Part shown: one piece after another, positions 1-9,700 of the stretch
Layout of the letters: the number at the start of each line of letters is the position of its first letter
How positions within the stretch are numbered: the stretch's first letter is position 1
NCBI GenBank assembly: GCA_045600225.1
Contig: JAZRXL010000032.1
Span: 1 to 57,185, forward strand
Length of the DNA: 57,185 bases
Direction of reading: 5' to 3'
DNA from: UBA1181 sp045600225
GTDB lineage: Bacteria; Bacteroidota; Bacteroidia; Bacteroidales; Paludibacteraceae
Translations under genes and position numbers: made by a program
The notes under the pieces: model-generated
The model's database searches: none
What the model was told of the DNA's origin: nothing
Seen by the model: the letters and a program-made list of their open reading frames with translations, nothing else

Positions 1-114
<114 letters not shown>

Positions 115-235
115 ATAAAAAGTTTTGTTTTTGTTTCCTCAGCCCAAGCTTCACTTTTCCTTGACTTATCGTCGGAATTGATGATCTCCATCCTAAAATG
201 GAGCCCTTTCCCTTGTTTCTTTTTTGCTGTCTCGA

Positions 236-253
236 TCAATTTCCTCAAAGATC
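236..253 (-). promoter_or_regulatory. boxA-like antitermination site in the rRNA leader
   Basis: The minus strand reads GATCTTTGAGGAAATTGA between the rRNA promoter and the 16S start. It resembles the E. coli boxA TGCTCTTTAACAATTTA and the TTCTTTGA-type boxA seen before Bacteroidetes rRNA genes. The assignment rests on position and partial sequence match only. Confidence 0.45.
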
Positions 254-309
254 TCTCTCTTATGTCCCCCTCGCCGTCGTCCGGGGTGCTTCCTTTCCGA
301 AAGCGTGTG

Positions 310-341
310 CAAAATTACACCTCTTTCCCTTTACCACCAAA
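310..341 (-). promoter_or_regulatory. rRNA operon promoter
   Basis: On the minus strand a TTTG (341-338) is followed by exactly 20 bases and TAATTTTG (317-310). This matches the Bacteroidetes primary sigma consensus TTTG-N19/20-TAnnTTTG. Transcription would start near 303 and make a leader of roughly 190 nucleotides before 16S. The stretch 115-422 holds only this promoter, the leader with the boxA-like site, and a small hairpin at 186-203 (CTCCAT/ATGGAG). I see no gene in it. Confidence 0.75.
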
Positions 342-422
342 TACTTTGCAATGTTTTTTTTGAAGTTTTTTATAAAACGTTGGTTTTCAAGGAGAAAAAT
401 TTTAGATTAGTACTCCCCTACT

Positions 423-1085
423 CTACCATTCTATCTCCTTTAACCCTTTTTTCTTTAAGAAATCGTTTGCCATGCTGAAATGTCCACATCCAATAAAGCC
501 TCTATATGCCGACAATGGCGATGGATGAACTGCCTTTAACACTAGATGTTTCTTCGTATCAATGACAGCACCCTTCTTCTGTGCGTAGGATCCCCATAGC
601 ATAAATACAACATTCTCTTTCTTATCGGAGATTTGTTTGATAACAGAATCGGTAAACTCCTCCCATCCCTTGTTTTGGTGCGATCCAGCCATTCCCGATC
701 GTACGGTTAGTGTTGCGTTGAGAAGGAATACACCCTGTTTGGCCCATCTCTCTAAATTACCACTTGAAGGGAATGGGATATTTAGATCTCTCTCAATCTC
801 TTTAAATATGTTTACTAATGATGGAGGAAATTGAACGCCATCGTTCACAGAGAAGCATAGTCCATGCGCTTGACCGTATCCATGGTAAGGATCTTGTCCA
901 ATGATGACAACCTTTACATCGTCGAACGGACAAGTATCAAACGCATTAAAGATCAACTTTGCTGGAGGAAAGATTGTTTGGGTCTGGTACTCTTTTCTAA
1001 CAAAGTTTGTCAGTAAAGAAAAATAGGGCTTCTCAAATTCTTCTTTCAACACCTCATGCCAAGAAGGTTCTATTCTTACATCCAT
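423..1085 (-). CDS. ung: Uracil-DNA glycosylase, family 1
   Basis: This 220-residue protein removes uracil from DNA as the first step of base excision repair in the cytoplasm. The catalytic water-activating motif GQDPYHG is at residues 63-69 with Asp65, and the minor-groove loop HPSPLSAYRG is at about 187-196, both in the expected places. Length is normal for family 1. The ATG at 1085 lies 30 bases after the stop of the metalloprotease gene with no promoter visible between them, so ung may be read as the last gene of the tubulin-like operon. That link is probably incidental, since the enzyme is a housekeeping repair protein. Confidence 0.97.
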   Translation of the reverse strand: MDVRIEPSWHEVLKEEFEKPYFSLLTNFVRKEYQTQTIFPPAKLIFNAFDTCPFDDVKVVIIGQDPYHGYGQAHGLCFSVNDGVQFPPSLVNIFKEIERDLNIPFPSSGNLERWAKQGVFLLNATLTVRSGMAGSHQNKGWEEFTDSVIKQISDKKENVVFMLWGSYAQKKGAVIDTKKHLVLKAVHPSPLSAYRGFIGCGHFSMANDFLKKKGLKEIEW

Positions 1086-1115
1086 CTATTTTACAAATTA
1101 ACTATTAAACAGTTT

Positions 1116-2147
1116 TTAATTTCCCAATTCTACAACCTTTTCTTTCTCTAATTGGTTTTTTAAGACTTCCACCCAGTAAGTATGTTCCTTTTCAGGATCA
1201 AGTGATAGCTTAGAGAACGTTTCCTCTGTTTTTGTTTCGTATGCTTTTCTTAGGAATTGCTTTACCGTAGCTTCACCATGAGCAGCCTCCATGTATCGGA
1301 AGAAAGACTCTCCTGCCCAATACTCTGCATTATCATCATGGAAGTCGTCCAATAATGAACAATGATGCTCAATATAATCTAATTGCTTCTCATTTATGGA
1401 TAAATGATTCTGAGTAAAATTATTAGCACAATAATCTGCAATACCTTCAATCTCCCAATTATAAAACGAGACATCCTTAGACCAATCGATGGAAGAAAGA
1501 AATACATAATGGTTCATCTCATGCATCAACACCGTAACATATCCACTAGGCTCCCTTGGAGGATATTCGAAACAGACTGGATGAAGTACTACTGAGGATT
1601 TGCATCCTGCATTTCCTAATTGAGAGATGGTAACACCAACAGAGTTATTAGGCGGATATAGTTTACCTTGTATTGTACTTGCCACTTCATAATATTCTTC
1701 TACGGAACGAGTCAGATAGATAGGTAGCTTACGACCATTAGCATCCTGGGGGTAATAATACTTACCCATCAATCTTGTCAGTGGTAAGATATTATCGTTG
1801 GCAGCCTTTAAAACATGTTGTGCATAGCCTTGCCATACCGCTTCCTTATCTTTTTTGTAGTAAACGATAAAGAATTCATCCTCTTCTCTTGACCACTCAT
1901 CTTCAACCTGACCATAATCCTTATCATTCTCCCAATCGAACGGGCCACCCAAAACGAGGTCTACACCAGCCATATGACCTCCAAAGCGAATCATGCCTTC
2001 TAAGAACTTTACTGTTCCGTCCGGTATTGTCGTATAAATCATAGGAGGACGGCTTTGGCCTATTTTATATACCTTCCCCATTAAAAGGGCAAGTATAATG
2101 AATACTCCTGTAACAGATCCTAAGGTTATAAACGTACGCTTATTCAT
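1116..2147 (-). CDS. Membrane-anchored gluzincin-type metalloprotease, putative
   Basis: The 343-residue protein has an uncleaved signal anchor (residues about 5-27, hydrophobic, followed by YKIG) and a long domain expected in the periplasm. HEMNH at 209-213 is a zinc-binding HExxH motif, and Glu234 in EIEGIADY 21 residues after the second His suits the third ligand of a gluzincin. I infer a peptidase; no substrate can be read from the sequence. The ATG overlaps the stop of the transglutaminase-like gene by 8 bases, so the two are translationally linked. It is the last of five genes that look like one tubulin-associated system. It could be a structural peptidase-like protein if the zinc site is not used. 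Confidence 0.7.
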   Translation of the reverse strand: MNKRTFITLGSVTGVFIILALLMGKVYKIGQSRPPMIYTTIPDGTVKFLEGMIRFGGHMAGVDLVLGGPFDWENDKDYGQVEDEWSREEDEFFIVYYKKDKEAVWQGYAQHVLKAANDNILPLTRLMGKYYYPQDANGRKLPIYLTRSVEEYYEVASTIQGKLYPPNNSVGVTISQLGNAGCKSSVVLHPVCFEYPPREPSGYVTVLMHEMNHYVFLSSIDWSKDVSFYNWEIEGIADYCANNFTQNHLSINEKQLDYIEHHCSLLDDFHDDNAEYWAGESFFRYMEAAHGEATVKQFLRKAYETKTEETFSKLSLDPEKEHTYWVEVLKNQLEKEKVVELGN

Positions 2148-4011
2148 CTATCGTATCTTCTAAATCCATTTCAAAATTGTTTCTAAACTCCACTCGGGTT
2201 TCGAAATCATCTATGCGCATATCATCAACAAGTTGACCTATCCTATAACCATCTCCTGTCGTTTCACAATACACATAACGACGATGCTTATACTCGACAG
2301 AAACATCCTCTAAAACAATACGTGAATTCATATAGGATGTTAGCCAACTATTTTCTTTAAGTTCTATTGCAATAGCAGAATGTTGCTTCTTTGAAGATGA
2401 AAGGAACAATACCTGATAACCCATAAAGAATAGTATTGAACCCGCAAGAAATGATTTACAATCACTATCGCCCTCTTGGTCATATAGTGTTTCATCTGGG
2501 AAGCGAACATATTCGGAAGCGAACTGTATGCTTTTGCTATCCTTATCCTTCACAAAGTCGATATTCGGTTCCTGAACGAAATCCAATGCAAACTGCAAAC
2601 GATCCATTTCGTCAAGTCTTGCATGATTGCTCTCCATATTTATATAACTTGCAATATATCGTATTCGTTCCGAGTAACTTCTCTCCGACATTAGTTTATC
2701 AATCATCGCAGTAACATACTCAAATTTTGTCTTTTCAATCTTTTGTGAAAAATATGGATTATTTTGCCGCATTCTCGAATACTCTTCCATTGAAAAATAG
2801 ACATTCAGATTTCCATGGACTTTTACCCCATTTGCAGAATCTAAATCCCAATCATATACACGAACCATCTCTCCAGAAGGTGGAGTCATTGAAGCAAAAG
2901 GACCAGGCATAAGTTCCTCCTCTTCATAGGTTTTCTCTTCATCGTAATTTGCAATAATCTTCCATGGTTGCCTGTGAGCCCTTGTCAGACCATTTTTGGA
3001 AACACCATACATGATAGCGAAAATCAGTGGCATAAAATCATGGTCATAGTACATATAGGAAAAATACATTGCCAAGCCAGCAAGCGAAACAATAGCACCA
3101 TCGTATTTTCCCAAGCTCAAACTCTTATTCAACATATCCAACTGAGGTTGAAAACTATGAGAGTTTTCTATGCTATAGATCTTATACTCCCTAACCGCTG
3201 CCCAAACTAAGAAATAACAGCCGCACAAAATAAATGCTGCGGTAAAATCATTCCCTAAAAGAGGTTTTTTTAGGAAGAACATGTATACAAAATACAATGC
3301 TAGGAAAATAAAACTAAAGACAATGGAAGCCAACAAGGCAGTATCATTCCACGAATAAGCCGGATCCTTGTAAACGACATTCTTTTCTTCTTTAGGTCCA
3401 AATTTTCCGTAAAGCATAGCCGAAGCACAAGCTTTCGCCTCTAAAGAAACAGGACCTTTGTTATGGAATGATATACCTGACAAACATGAATATCCAACAA
3501 TCCTATTGGATGGATCCTCCGTTTGAACCTCAGGGTTTCCTGAAAAAGCATATAGTTCACTATCCAACCATAAAGATGTCCATGATCTTTTACCTTTCAC
3601 GGTCGGCACATTGGGATCAGACTTTCGTGCTGTATAACCGATCAACTTAGGTTTCTCTGTCTTTAAAGACTGTTGGTAGATGTATCCTTCGGACGTAACA
3701 TACCCACGAAGACGATAATCTGATTGATTCGAATCATCGTCCAAATCACCATTAACAATCCACACATCAGACTTATGTAGCTCCTCAGACAAGACACGGA
3801 CAGCAGGCTTATTCAATTCCACATTCGTAAGTTTCATCTCCAAGGCTTCATTATCTTTTGCATCGCGAATAAATCCGATACTTTTCAACAACTTACCAGG
3901 TTCTGAAATGCTTACCCATGTCTTAGGACGCATATGGCGTATTAGAAAATAAAGAATAACAAATCCTAATACAGCGGCAACAAAATATATTTTATTTATA
4001 TCATCGAACAT
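2140..4011 (-). CDS. Multi-pass membrane protein with C-terminal transglutaminase-like domain
   Basis: The 623-residue protein has an N-terminal membrane helix (about 8-24), a soluble segment of about 200 residues, and about four further hydrophobic helices between about 225 and 340. Its C-terminal domain resembles transglutaminase/cysteine-protease folds: Cys in GDSDCKSF, His in QHSAIAIEL about 38 residues later, and an acidic residue in ETTGDGYRIG, in the order Cys-His-Asp/Glu. I infer a cysteine hydrolase or cross-linking enzyme, or a protein-binding derivative; substrate and side of the membrane are uncertain. It sits 4 bases after the 912-residue protein gene and overlaps the metalloprotease gene, so co-expression is likely. 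Confidence 0.7.
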   Translation of the reverse strand: MFDDINKIYFVAAVLGFVILYFLIRHMRPKTWVSISEPGKLLKSIGFIRDAKDNEALEMKLTNVELNKPAVRVLSEELHKSDVWIVNGDLDDDSNQSDYRLRGYVTSEGYIYQQSLKTEKPKLIGYTARKSDPNVPTVKGKRSWTSLWLDSELYAFSGNPEVQTEDPSNRIVGYSCLSGISFHNKGPVSLEAKACASAMLYGKFGPKEEKNVVYKDPAYSWNDTALLASIVFSFIFLALYFVYMFFLKKPLLGNDFTAAFILCGCYFLVWAAVREYKIYSIENSHSFQPQLDMLNKSLSLGKYDGAIVSLAGLAMYFSYMYYDHDFMPLIFAIMYGVSKNGLTRAHRQPWKIIANYDEEKTYEEEELMPGPFASMTPPSGEMVRVYDWDLDSANGVKVHGNLNVYFSMEEYSRMRQNNPYFSQKIEKTKFEYVTAMIDKLMSERSYSERIRYIASYINMESNHARLDEMDRLQFALDFVQEPNIDFVKDKDSKSIQFASEYVRFPDETLYDQEGDSDCKSFLAGSILFFMGYQVLFLSSSKKQHSAIAIELKENSWLTSYMNSRIVLEDVSVEYKHRRYVYCETTGDGYRIGQLVDDMRIDDFETRVEFRNNFEMDLEDTIDE

Positions 4012-4015
4012 ACTA

Positions 4016-6754
4016 TTAATCCTTGGTGTTTAGTTTTTTAATATATGTATCTCTGATTTTCATAGATGCACTTAAACTTGTTCCATCGAAGAGTTTTAGC
4101 CATTCACTTGAATTATCATTTTGGCATATAGACCATAGGATAATGGACGAAGAAGCATTTTTATAGAAACTCAGTTCATCAGCATTCACTCTTCCTTTCC
4201 TTACATGCATATCGAAATCTTCCGAAGGAAGGATTCTGTTCAATGCCAAAGAATCAAATGTTTTCCATCGTGTGACAAACATATATTTGTGAAGAAGATT
4301 CTTATGAGTATCGAACTGAAACTGTGTAGCATTTGTAGGCATGGAATTCTCGAACAAGGATTGAAGTCTTTTTTCATTAGACTTCACATCTCCATGTTCA
4401 AGGTTTGCCGTAGAGGTAAGTTCTCCATTAGTAGCCGCGGCACAAATCAAAGGCTCCAGAACCTTGTCATTGTCCATCTTATCCACATAAGACCATACCT
4501 TCTCGCCAATCGTAGGATTCTTTCGAGGAAGCATGTCTTTTTCTATTCTCACTTTAAGGGATTCTTTAAATTGAGTTTTATCCTCTGTCCAAATCTGTTC
4601 ATCTTCCTTATCTTGCTCATCTCTCGATAGGAATACCTTATATCCTAGTTCATCATCGAACTTTCTTTCGTGTTTCTCTCTTACCTTCACATTATTGAAA
4701 AGCAACTTCAACTCCTCCTTGTATGTATGCAACAAGAGGTGACTGTCCTCTTCATCTAGAAGGGTTATACGACGAGGAACACGCTGAACATAAATCTCCC
4801 TGGACTCATTTTCCAAATCTGTCATCATGATATTCCCAGCAAAGGAACCACCAACCACAGGTTGGTTAAAGAGAGTTATTGGCAACTCCGTCTTAGCGTA
4901 AATATCATTCAACGTAGCAGGTCTGATCTCTTTCTCTATCAACTTACAACGCTTTTGATATTCATCGCAAAGATTTACCATATAGTCATACAAGCGATAT
5001 GATTCAGTCTCTATACGATTGGCAATACGCGCATAGGCATCGTGCAAATAATATGCCTTCATTCGCCGCTCCTTCTGATTCTTTTTCCTATAGTAAAGGG
5101 CCATACTAATGAACTGAAGAATAAGCGGAATAATAAACAAGGCTGCAGACCAATACAACGCGTTTGCCTTCACATTCCCCAAATCTATCAAATCCTGAGA
5201 TATCAGCGTTATAATTGGCATAAGAGAAAGGACTAACATGATTCCCAATAGGAAGGCTCTTCCCAATCGACCCATAAAAGTAGCTTCCTGCTTCAGAATA
5301 TTCACAAAGTCTTTCAAAGCCGTTTGTTTCATCTCCTCACATCGCTTTGAGAGTCGTTTATCTTCCAAATCATCACAGTACGCCTCGTGATAAGCCTCAA
5401 AATCATCTTTCAGACTTTTGGGAACATTGTTCTTAATAATATAGTGCCAAATATTCTGTTCTATAAGATTATCCACCCTTCCCTTCATAATTCCAATCTG
5501 AGTTTTGAAAGATTTCAGATTTCTCACAATGCGAGTTAAACAACCTTGATGAGTATCACTTGACATCAACTGCTTTTCTATCGCAACGGGAAGAGTTGTT
5601 TCAGCAAAAATGTTCTGATATAATTTTCTTGTTGAACTGATATCCTCCAATACTGATTCCGACTCCTGAGATATTACATCTAAAATCTTCAGTCGTAGAT
5701 TTGCCGGGTAATATTTAAGGTACTTCTGATAATATAATTTTTTCAATTTGAGATTCGAGAAATCATTGATTGGATGAGGGGTTGGCTCCTTTAGCTTAGC
5801 CTGAGAGATATCGAAATCGAAATTTTGGAACTTCATTATGATCTGTTCCGCATCGACCTTTTCAAAATCTATAATCTGACTCTCTTCATCCGGCTTCTCC
5901 AGATCACCCTCTTTACTCAATATCTCTACAATGCTATTGTACACCTTCAGATTGTCGATTCTATCCTGAACCTCAGTATCAAAAAAGGCAGAAGAGCATC
6001 CTAACGAAAAATAGAATCTATCATCCGAACTACTACCACTAATCAGAGGATGAATCTTATCACAAGCATAGTATAAGTGGATAATAGCCTGGAATATATA
6101 CTCAGCTTGCTCCTTCTTAGATAGTAATGGGAAGTAGCACTCCGTTCTGTTCTGAATATCCTGATAATAGAACATGCGATCATACCCTCGAACGGTTGAG
6201 ATATTATGCTGGACATCAATCTCTCTAAGGGAGAGGTATACAGCTTGACGCTGTTCGACATCCAAACTATTCACATTGGAAGGTATGTAGTATGCACCAA
6301 CAATGGATAGTCCCTGATGAATATGATTAGGAAGAATACGCCCCTTCTCCTTCTGAAGCATTACAGCAATAGAAGGGAACACCAGTTTGGAAAACTCTTC
6401 TGTCGAATCTCCTAACACGCACACATTCAATGTAACTGAACTATCTATGTTAGAATGACGAAGCATCTTCACAAATTGCTGTCCTGACTTAACGACCAAC
6501 TCCTGAAACTCATAAACGGCGGAAGACATTGCCTCCGCATCATTCTGATCGATATCAGTGAACAAATTGTCGAACTGAGTATAAAGCCATTGCTTTTTCT
6601 CATCGGAATCTGCAAATGAATCGTCAGAAGCATTTCTCATCCACGCAGAGGCATCCTCATCCATAAGGACACCTTGCAGTCGACTGACAAGTTTCTTAAA
6701 ATGAGACTGTCTATCTGTTGGTTTTGTTAAATCTATAATCCAAAGAGGAAGCAT
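4016..6754 (-). CDS. Large two-TM protein of the tubulin-like operon, unknown function
   Basis: I recognise no named family in this 912-residue protein. It starts without a signal peptide (MLPLWIIDLTKP), has about 490 residues before a pair of membrane helices (about 498-520 and 533-555) split by a short loop, and about 350 charged residues after. Both large soluble parts should therefore be on the same side, most likely the cytoplasm with the tubulin-like protein. Residues about 106-160 resemble the region around the nucleotide loop of the neighbouring tubulin-like protein in spacing and hydrophobic pattern, but lack GGTGSG (STEEFSK instead). It begins 11 bases after the tubulin-like gene. 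It could be the membrane adaptor of the polymer. Confidence 0.75.
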   Translation of the reverse strand: MLPLWIIDLTKPTDRQSHFKKLVSRLQGVLMDEDASAWMRNASDDSFADSDEKKQWLYTQFDNLFTDIDQNDAEAMSSAVYEFQELVVKSGQQFVKMLRHSNIDSSVTLNVCVLGDSTEEFSKLVFPSIAVMLQKEKGRILPNHIHQGLSIVGAYYIPSNVNSLDVEQRQAVYLSLREIDVQHNISTVRGYDRMFYYQDIQNRTECYFPLLSKKEQAEYIFQAIIHLYYACDKIHPLISGSSSDDRFYFSLGCSSAFFDTEVQDRIDNLKVYNSIVEILSKEGDLEKPDEESQIIDFEKVDAEQIIMKFQNFDFDISQAKLKEPTPHPINDFSNLKLKKLYYQKYLKYYPANLRLKILDVISQESESVLEDISSTRKLYQNIFAETTLPVAIEKQLMSSDTHQGCLTRIVRNLKSFKTQIGIMKGRVDNLIEQNIWHYIIKNNVPKSLKDDFEAYHEAYCDDLEDKRLSKRCEEMKQTALKDFVNILKQEATFMGRLGRAFLLGIMLVLSLMPIITLISQDLIDLGNVKANALYWSAALFIIPLILQFISMALYYRKKNQKERRMKAYYLHDAYARIANRIETESYRLYDYMVNLCDEYQKRCKLIEKEIRPATLNDIYAKTELPITLFNQPVVGGSFAGNIMMTDLENESREIYVQRVPRRITLLDEEDSHLLLHTYKEELKLLFNNVKVREKHERKFDDELGYKVFLSRDEQDKEDEQIWTEDKTQFKESLKVRIEKDMLPRKNPTIGEKVWSYVDKMDNDKVLEPLICAAATNGELTSTANLEHGDVKSNEKRLQSLFENSMPTNATQFQFDTHKNLLHKYMFVTRWKTFDSLALNRILPSEDFDMHVRKGRVNADELSFYKNASSSIILWSICQNDNSSEWLKLFDGTSLSASMKIRDTYIKKLNTKD

Positions 6755-6765
6755 CTCAAATACTA

Positions 6766-9700
6766 TTAACTAAGAAATTTATGAACAGTATCGTATTCGT
6801 TACGAATAATATTGAAGAATATGTTGTAGAGACGCTTCTCATCGTCTGTTGCACTTTGTTGTTTAAGCAAAGACAACTTCTTCAATACCTCTTTCTGCTT
6901 TTCAGGATAATAGTCTTTCAATATTTGCTCTCCATCATATACGATGGCGCTACCATTTCCATCAAGTAGCAAATTACCAGAAGCATCTAAAGCCGTCTTC
7001 TTCTGACGCAAGATAGCTTGAAGCATTCTATCCAATGTCTCGCTATATCTTCTATTGTAGAACAATTTGAAATACTCTTCGAACTGAATACTGAAATCAG
7101 CACCTGTCACCTCATCGTACAACTTCTTACCATTCTCCACTTTACGTAGGCATAGAGATCCTTTTGAGAGACTGAAAGCCTCTGGTCTTGCAATCTCAAA
7201 TGAAGTATGATTTCTATCATTTACCAAATACATGGAAGTCTCATATGAATCTGGGTCAAACTCATCTTTGTAGAACAATGGTTTCAACTCCTTCTCATAC
7301 TCCTTCAAGATCAACATCTTGGCGAACGTACGGTGTTGAGATAGAACCTCATCTGGTAGATCATCCAAAGTGATCTTACCAAGGAATTGGGCAAAGTCGT
7401 GATGGAAATGATACTTCTCTCTGAAAGTAGCATTGTTGTATACCATCTCGATATTGTCATAAATTCTATAATCACGGAATGATAATCCATACTTAGATTT
7501 CAATACCAATGCAGAGTTAGCGTCACCACCAGAAACATAACGATGACGAATGTTACCCTCTTCGTAACCCAACATCTCCTTTGCCAAGTCTTTATCTTGA
7601 GCAACGAATACCAAATGCTCCTCTTTCTTAACAACCTCAATACGGGCAGTATTGTAGTTAAAGAAGAGAGCAGGACACAAGCTCTTACGGACTTCATCCT
7701 TTTGATCGTTTGGAAGATCACGGAAGAAGTGAGATACCTTCTTGTTTACCCAGTTTTCTTGTATATTCTTATTCTCTCTTGCTGCAACATCCAATGCTTG
7801 TTGTGCAAAATCGATAAAGTCTTCAATGATTGCCTCAGGCTTACGATCCTCCAATGTCGGATTAGTAAAGAATCGACACTCCTCTATCAATTGGGCGTCT
7901 TTGTCCTTTGCTGATTTGTCTCTCTGAATAAGAATGTATTGAGCAGCCATAAGTTGCTCCAAACGCTTCTCATTCTTCGTATCATATATTCCTTCAACGA
8001 TCAACTTGGTCAAATCATCACGATTCGGGGTCTCTGCCCTATCCTCATCGGCACCGATAATATTGCGGTAGCAACGGCTAAAGAAGTTATTTGCTTTCCA
8101 ACCATCACCACTGCAAATGTCTTTCAACATTGGAAGGTAAACGGTAGTTACATCAAGTGCTGTGTTTCCAAACTCTGTAGCCAAACGATCGTAGTAACGA
8201 ACAGCTTGCTCATTCATTTCAGAAGCCTTATCCTTGATCATCATAAGTTGGCTCTTAAGTTTTGCCAACTCGTCACTCTTATCATTATTGCAGAAATCAG
8301 AAAGCAAATCATGTGACCAGTCTTGAATAGCCAACTTAATGTAGTCATTAATATAATCACCTAGATCGTTTTGATAATCACGGATCTGTTCGTTATTCGA
8401 TTTCTTTACCTTTTCGGCCAGAGTGCGCTCCAAAGCATTAGCCTCTTTAACTCTTAATGCTTCGAACTTATCATCTAATTCAATCTTCTTTTGTTTTTTA
8501 TCATTCTCTTGTTGTTCATACAATGCACGGACATAGTTTCTTACTACATCCACCGCATTAATTGCATAGATAAGTCCGTGTTCACGAATCCAATATTCAG
8601 CCTGCTTCCATGCACTCGACACTAAGACTTGCTTATACTCAGATTTCTTCTCTACAGATTTTGCTTTTTCAACCTCTTCCGTAATGGCTTCCAATGAATT
8701 ATAAACATTATCCAATCTCAATGCAGAAGGAAGTTCTTCATGCTTAGCAATAACAGTTGGATCCAAAACCTCCTCTTCTAACTCAGACTTGGGTGAAGCA
8801 ACTATCTTATCTGCGATAGTATCCTTGATATTATGATCCAACTCACGGAATAGTTTATTGTACAATGGTTCTACCTGACTCTCAGGAATAGCATTCTCTT
8901 TTGCATCAGCATTGAGCAACCAAGAGCGTAGCACATCGCGTTCAAAACGACCACGGAAGTAGCGAGCAAACTGATCTGTTGGCTTATGCAACTGAACGTA
9001 TCCCATAGGAACCAAAAAGTCCTCGTGGTTACGCTCCATAATATCGTTCATGTAGTTATCGATATCGGAACGGAAGGTCTCTCCTCCTGCACCATGGTGT
9101 AGAATATAGAGCATTTCTGCCGTATTGTGATACATCACATGGGTACTTCCCAAAGATGTTCCCTTATCCGTTTGGATATCGATTGGAATCAAATAATAGA
9201 AAGGACAATACTTACGTTTTTTGTCAATCAAATTATAGTCGTTGACAAATGCCATTCTGTGCATAACTGTATTCTGGCTCTTGCTTTGACTCATCTCTTT
9301 AAAGGCTTGAATCTCAGAGAACACAGCATAAGCGTTCAACGCATACTTCTCTTCTGTTGCATTACAGTCGATATATACCTTAGGCATGTACATAGTAAGG
9401 ATCAACTGAGGATCACCATCACCAACCACTTGTTTGTGGATTTGGTTGATATGATAAAGCACATCGTTTACAATACCACTACCAGTACCTCCATTGGAAC
9501 TGCCCACTACCCAATAGAAAATAGTGCAACTCTCACCACCCACTGTCTTCACATCATTCAGTGCAGAGATGGCAGATTGTAGTTTTGTTTGGAAGTCTGC
9601 CAAAGAGTGAGCAAAAGCAATACGAGATTTTATACGGAATGCACCCGCACCAAAACCTAATGGTTGATCAGGTATCTTAACAGCCAATTCAGGGGAACAA

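Noticed and set aside
9127..9582. Open frame of 151 codons on the plus strand inside the tubulin-like gene
   Set aside because: It is antisense to a clearly coding frame with family motifs, has no own promoter or recognisable protein pattern, and similar empty frames occur opposite other long genes.
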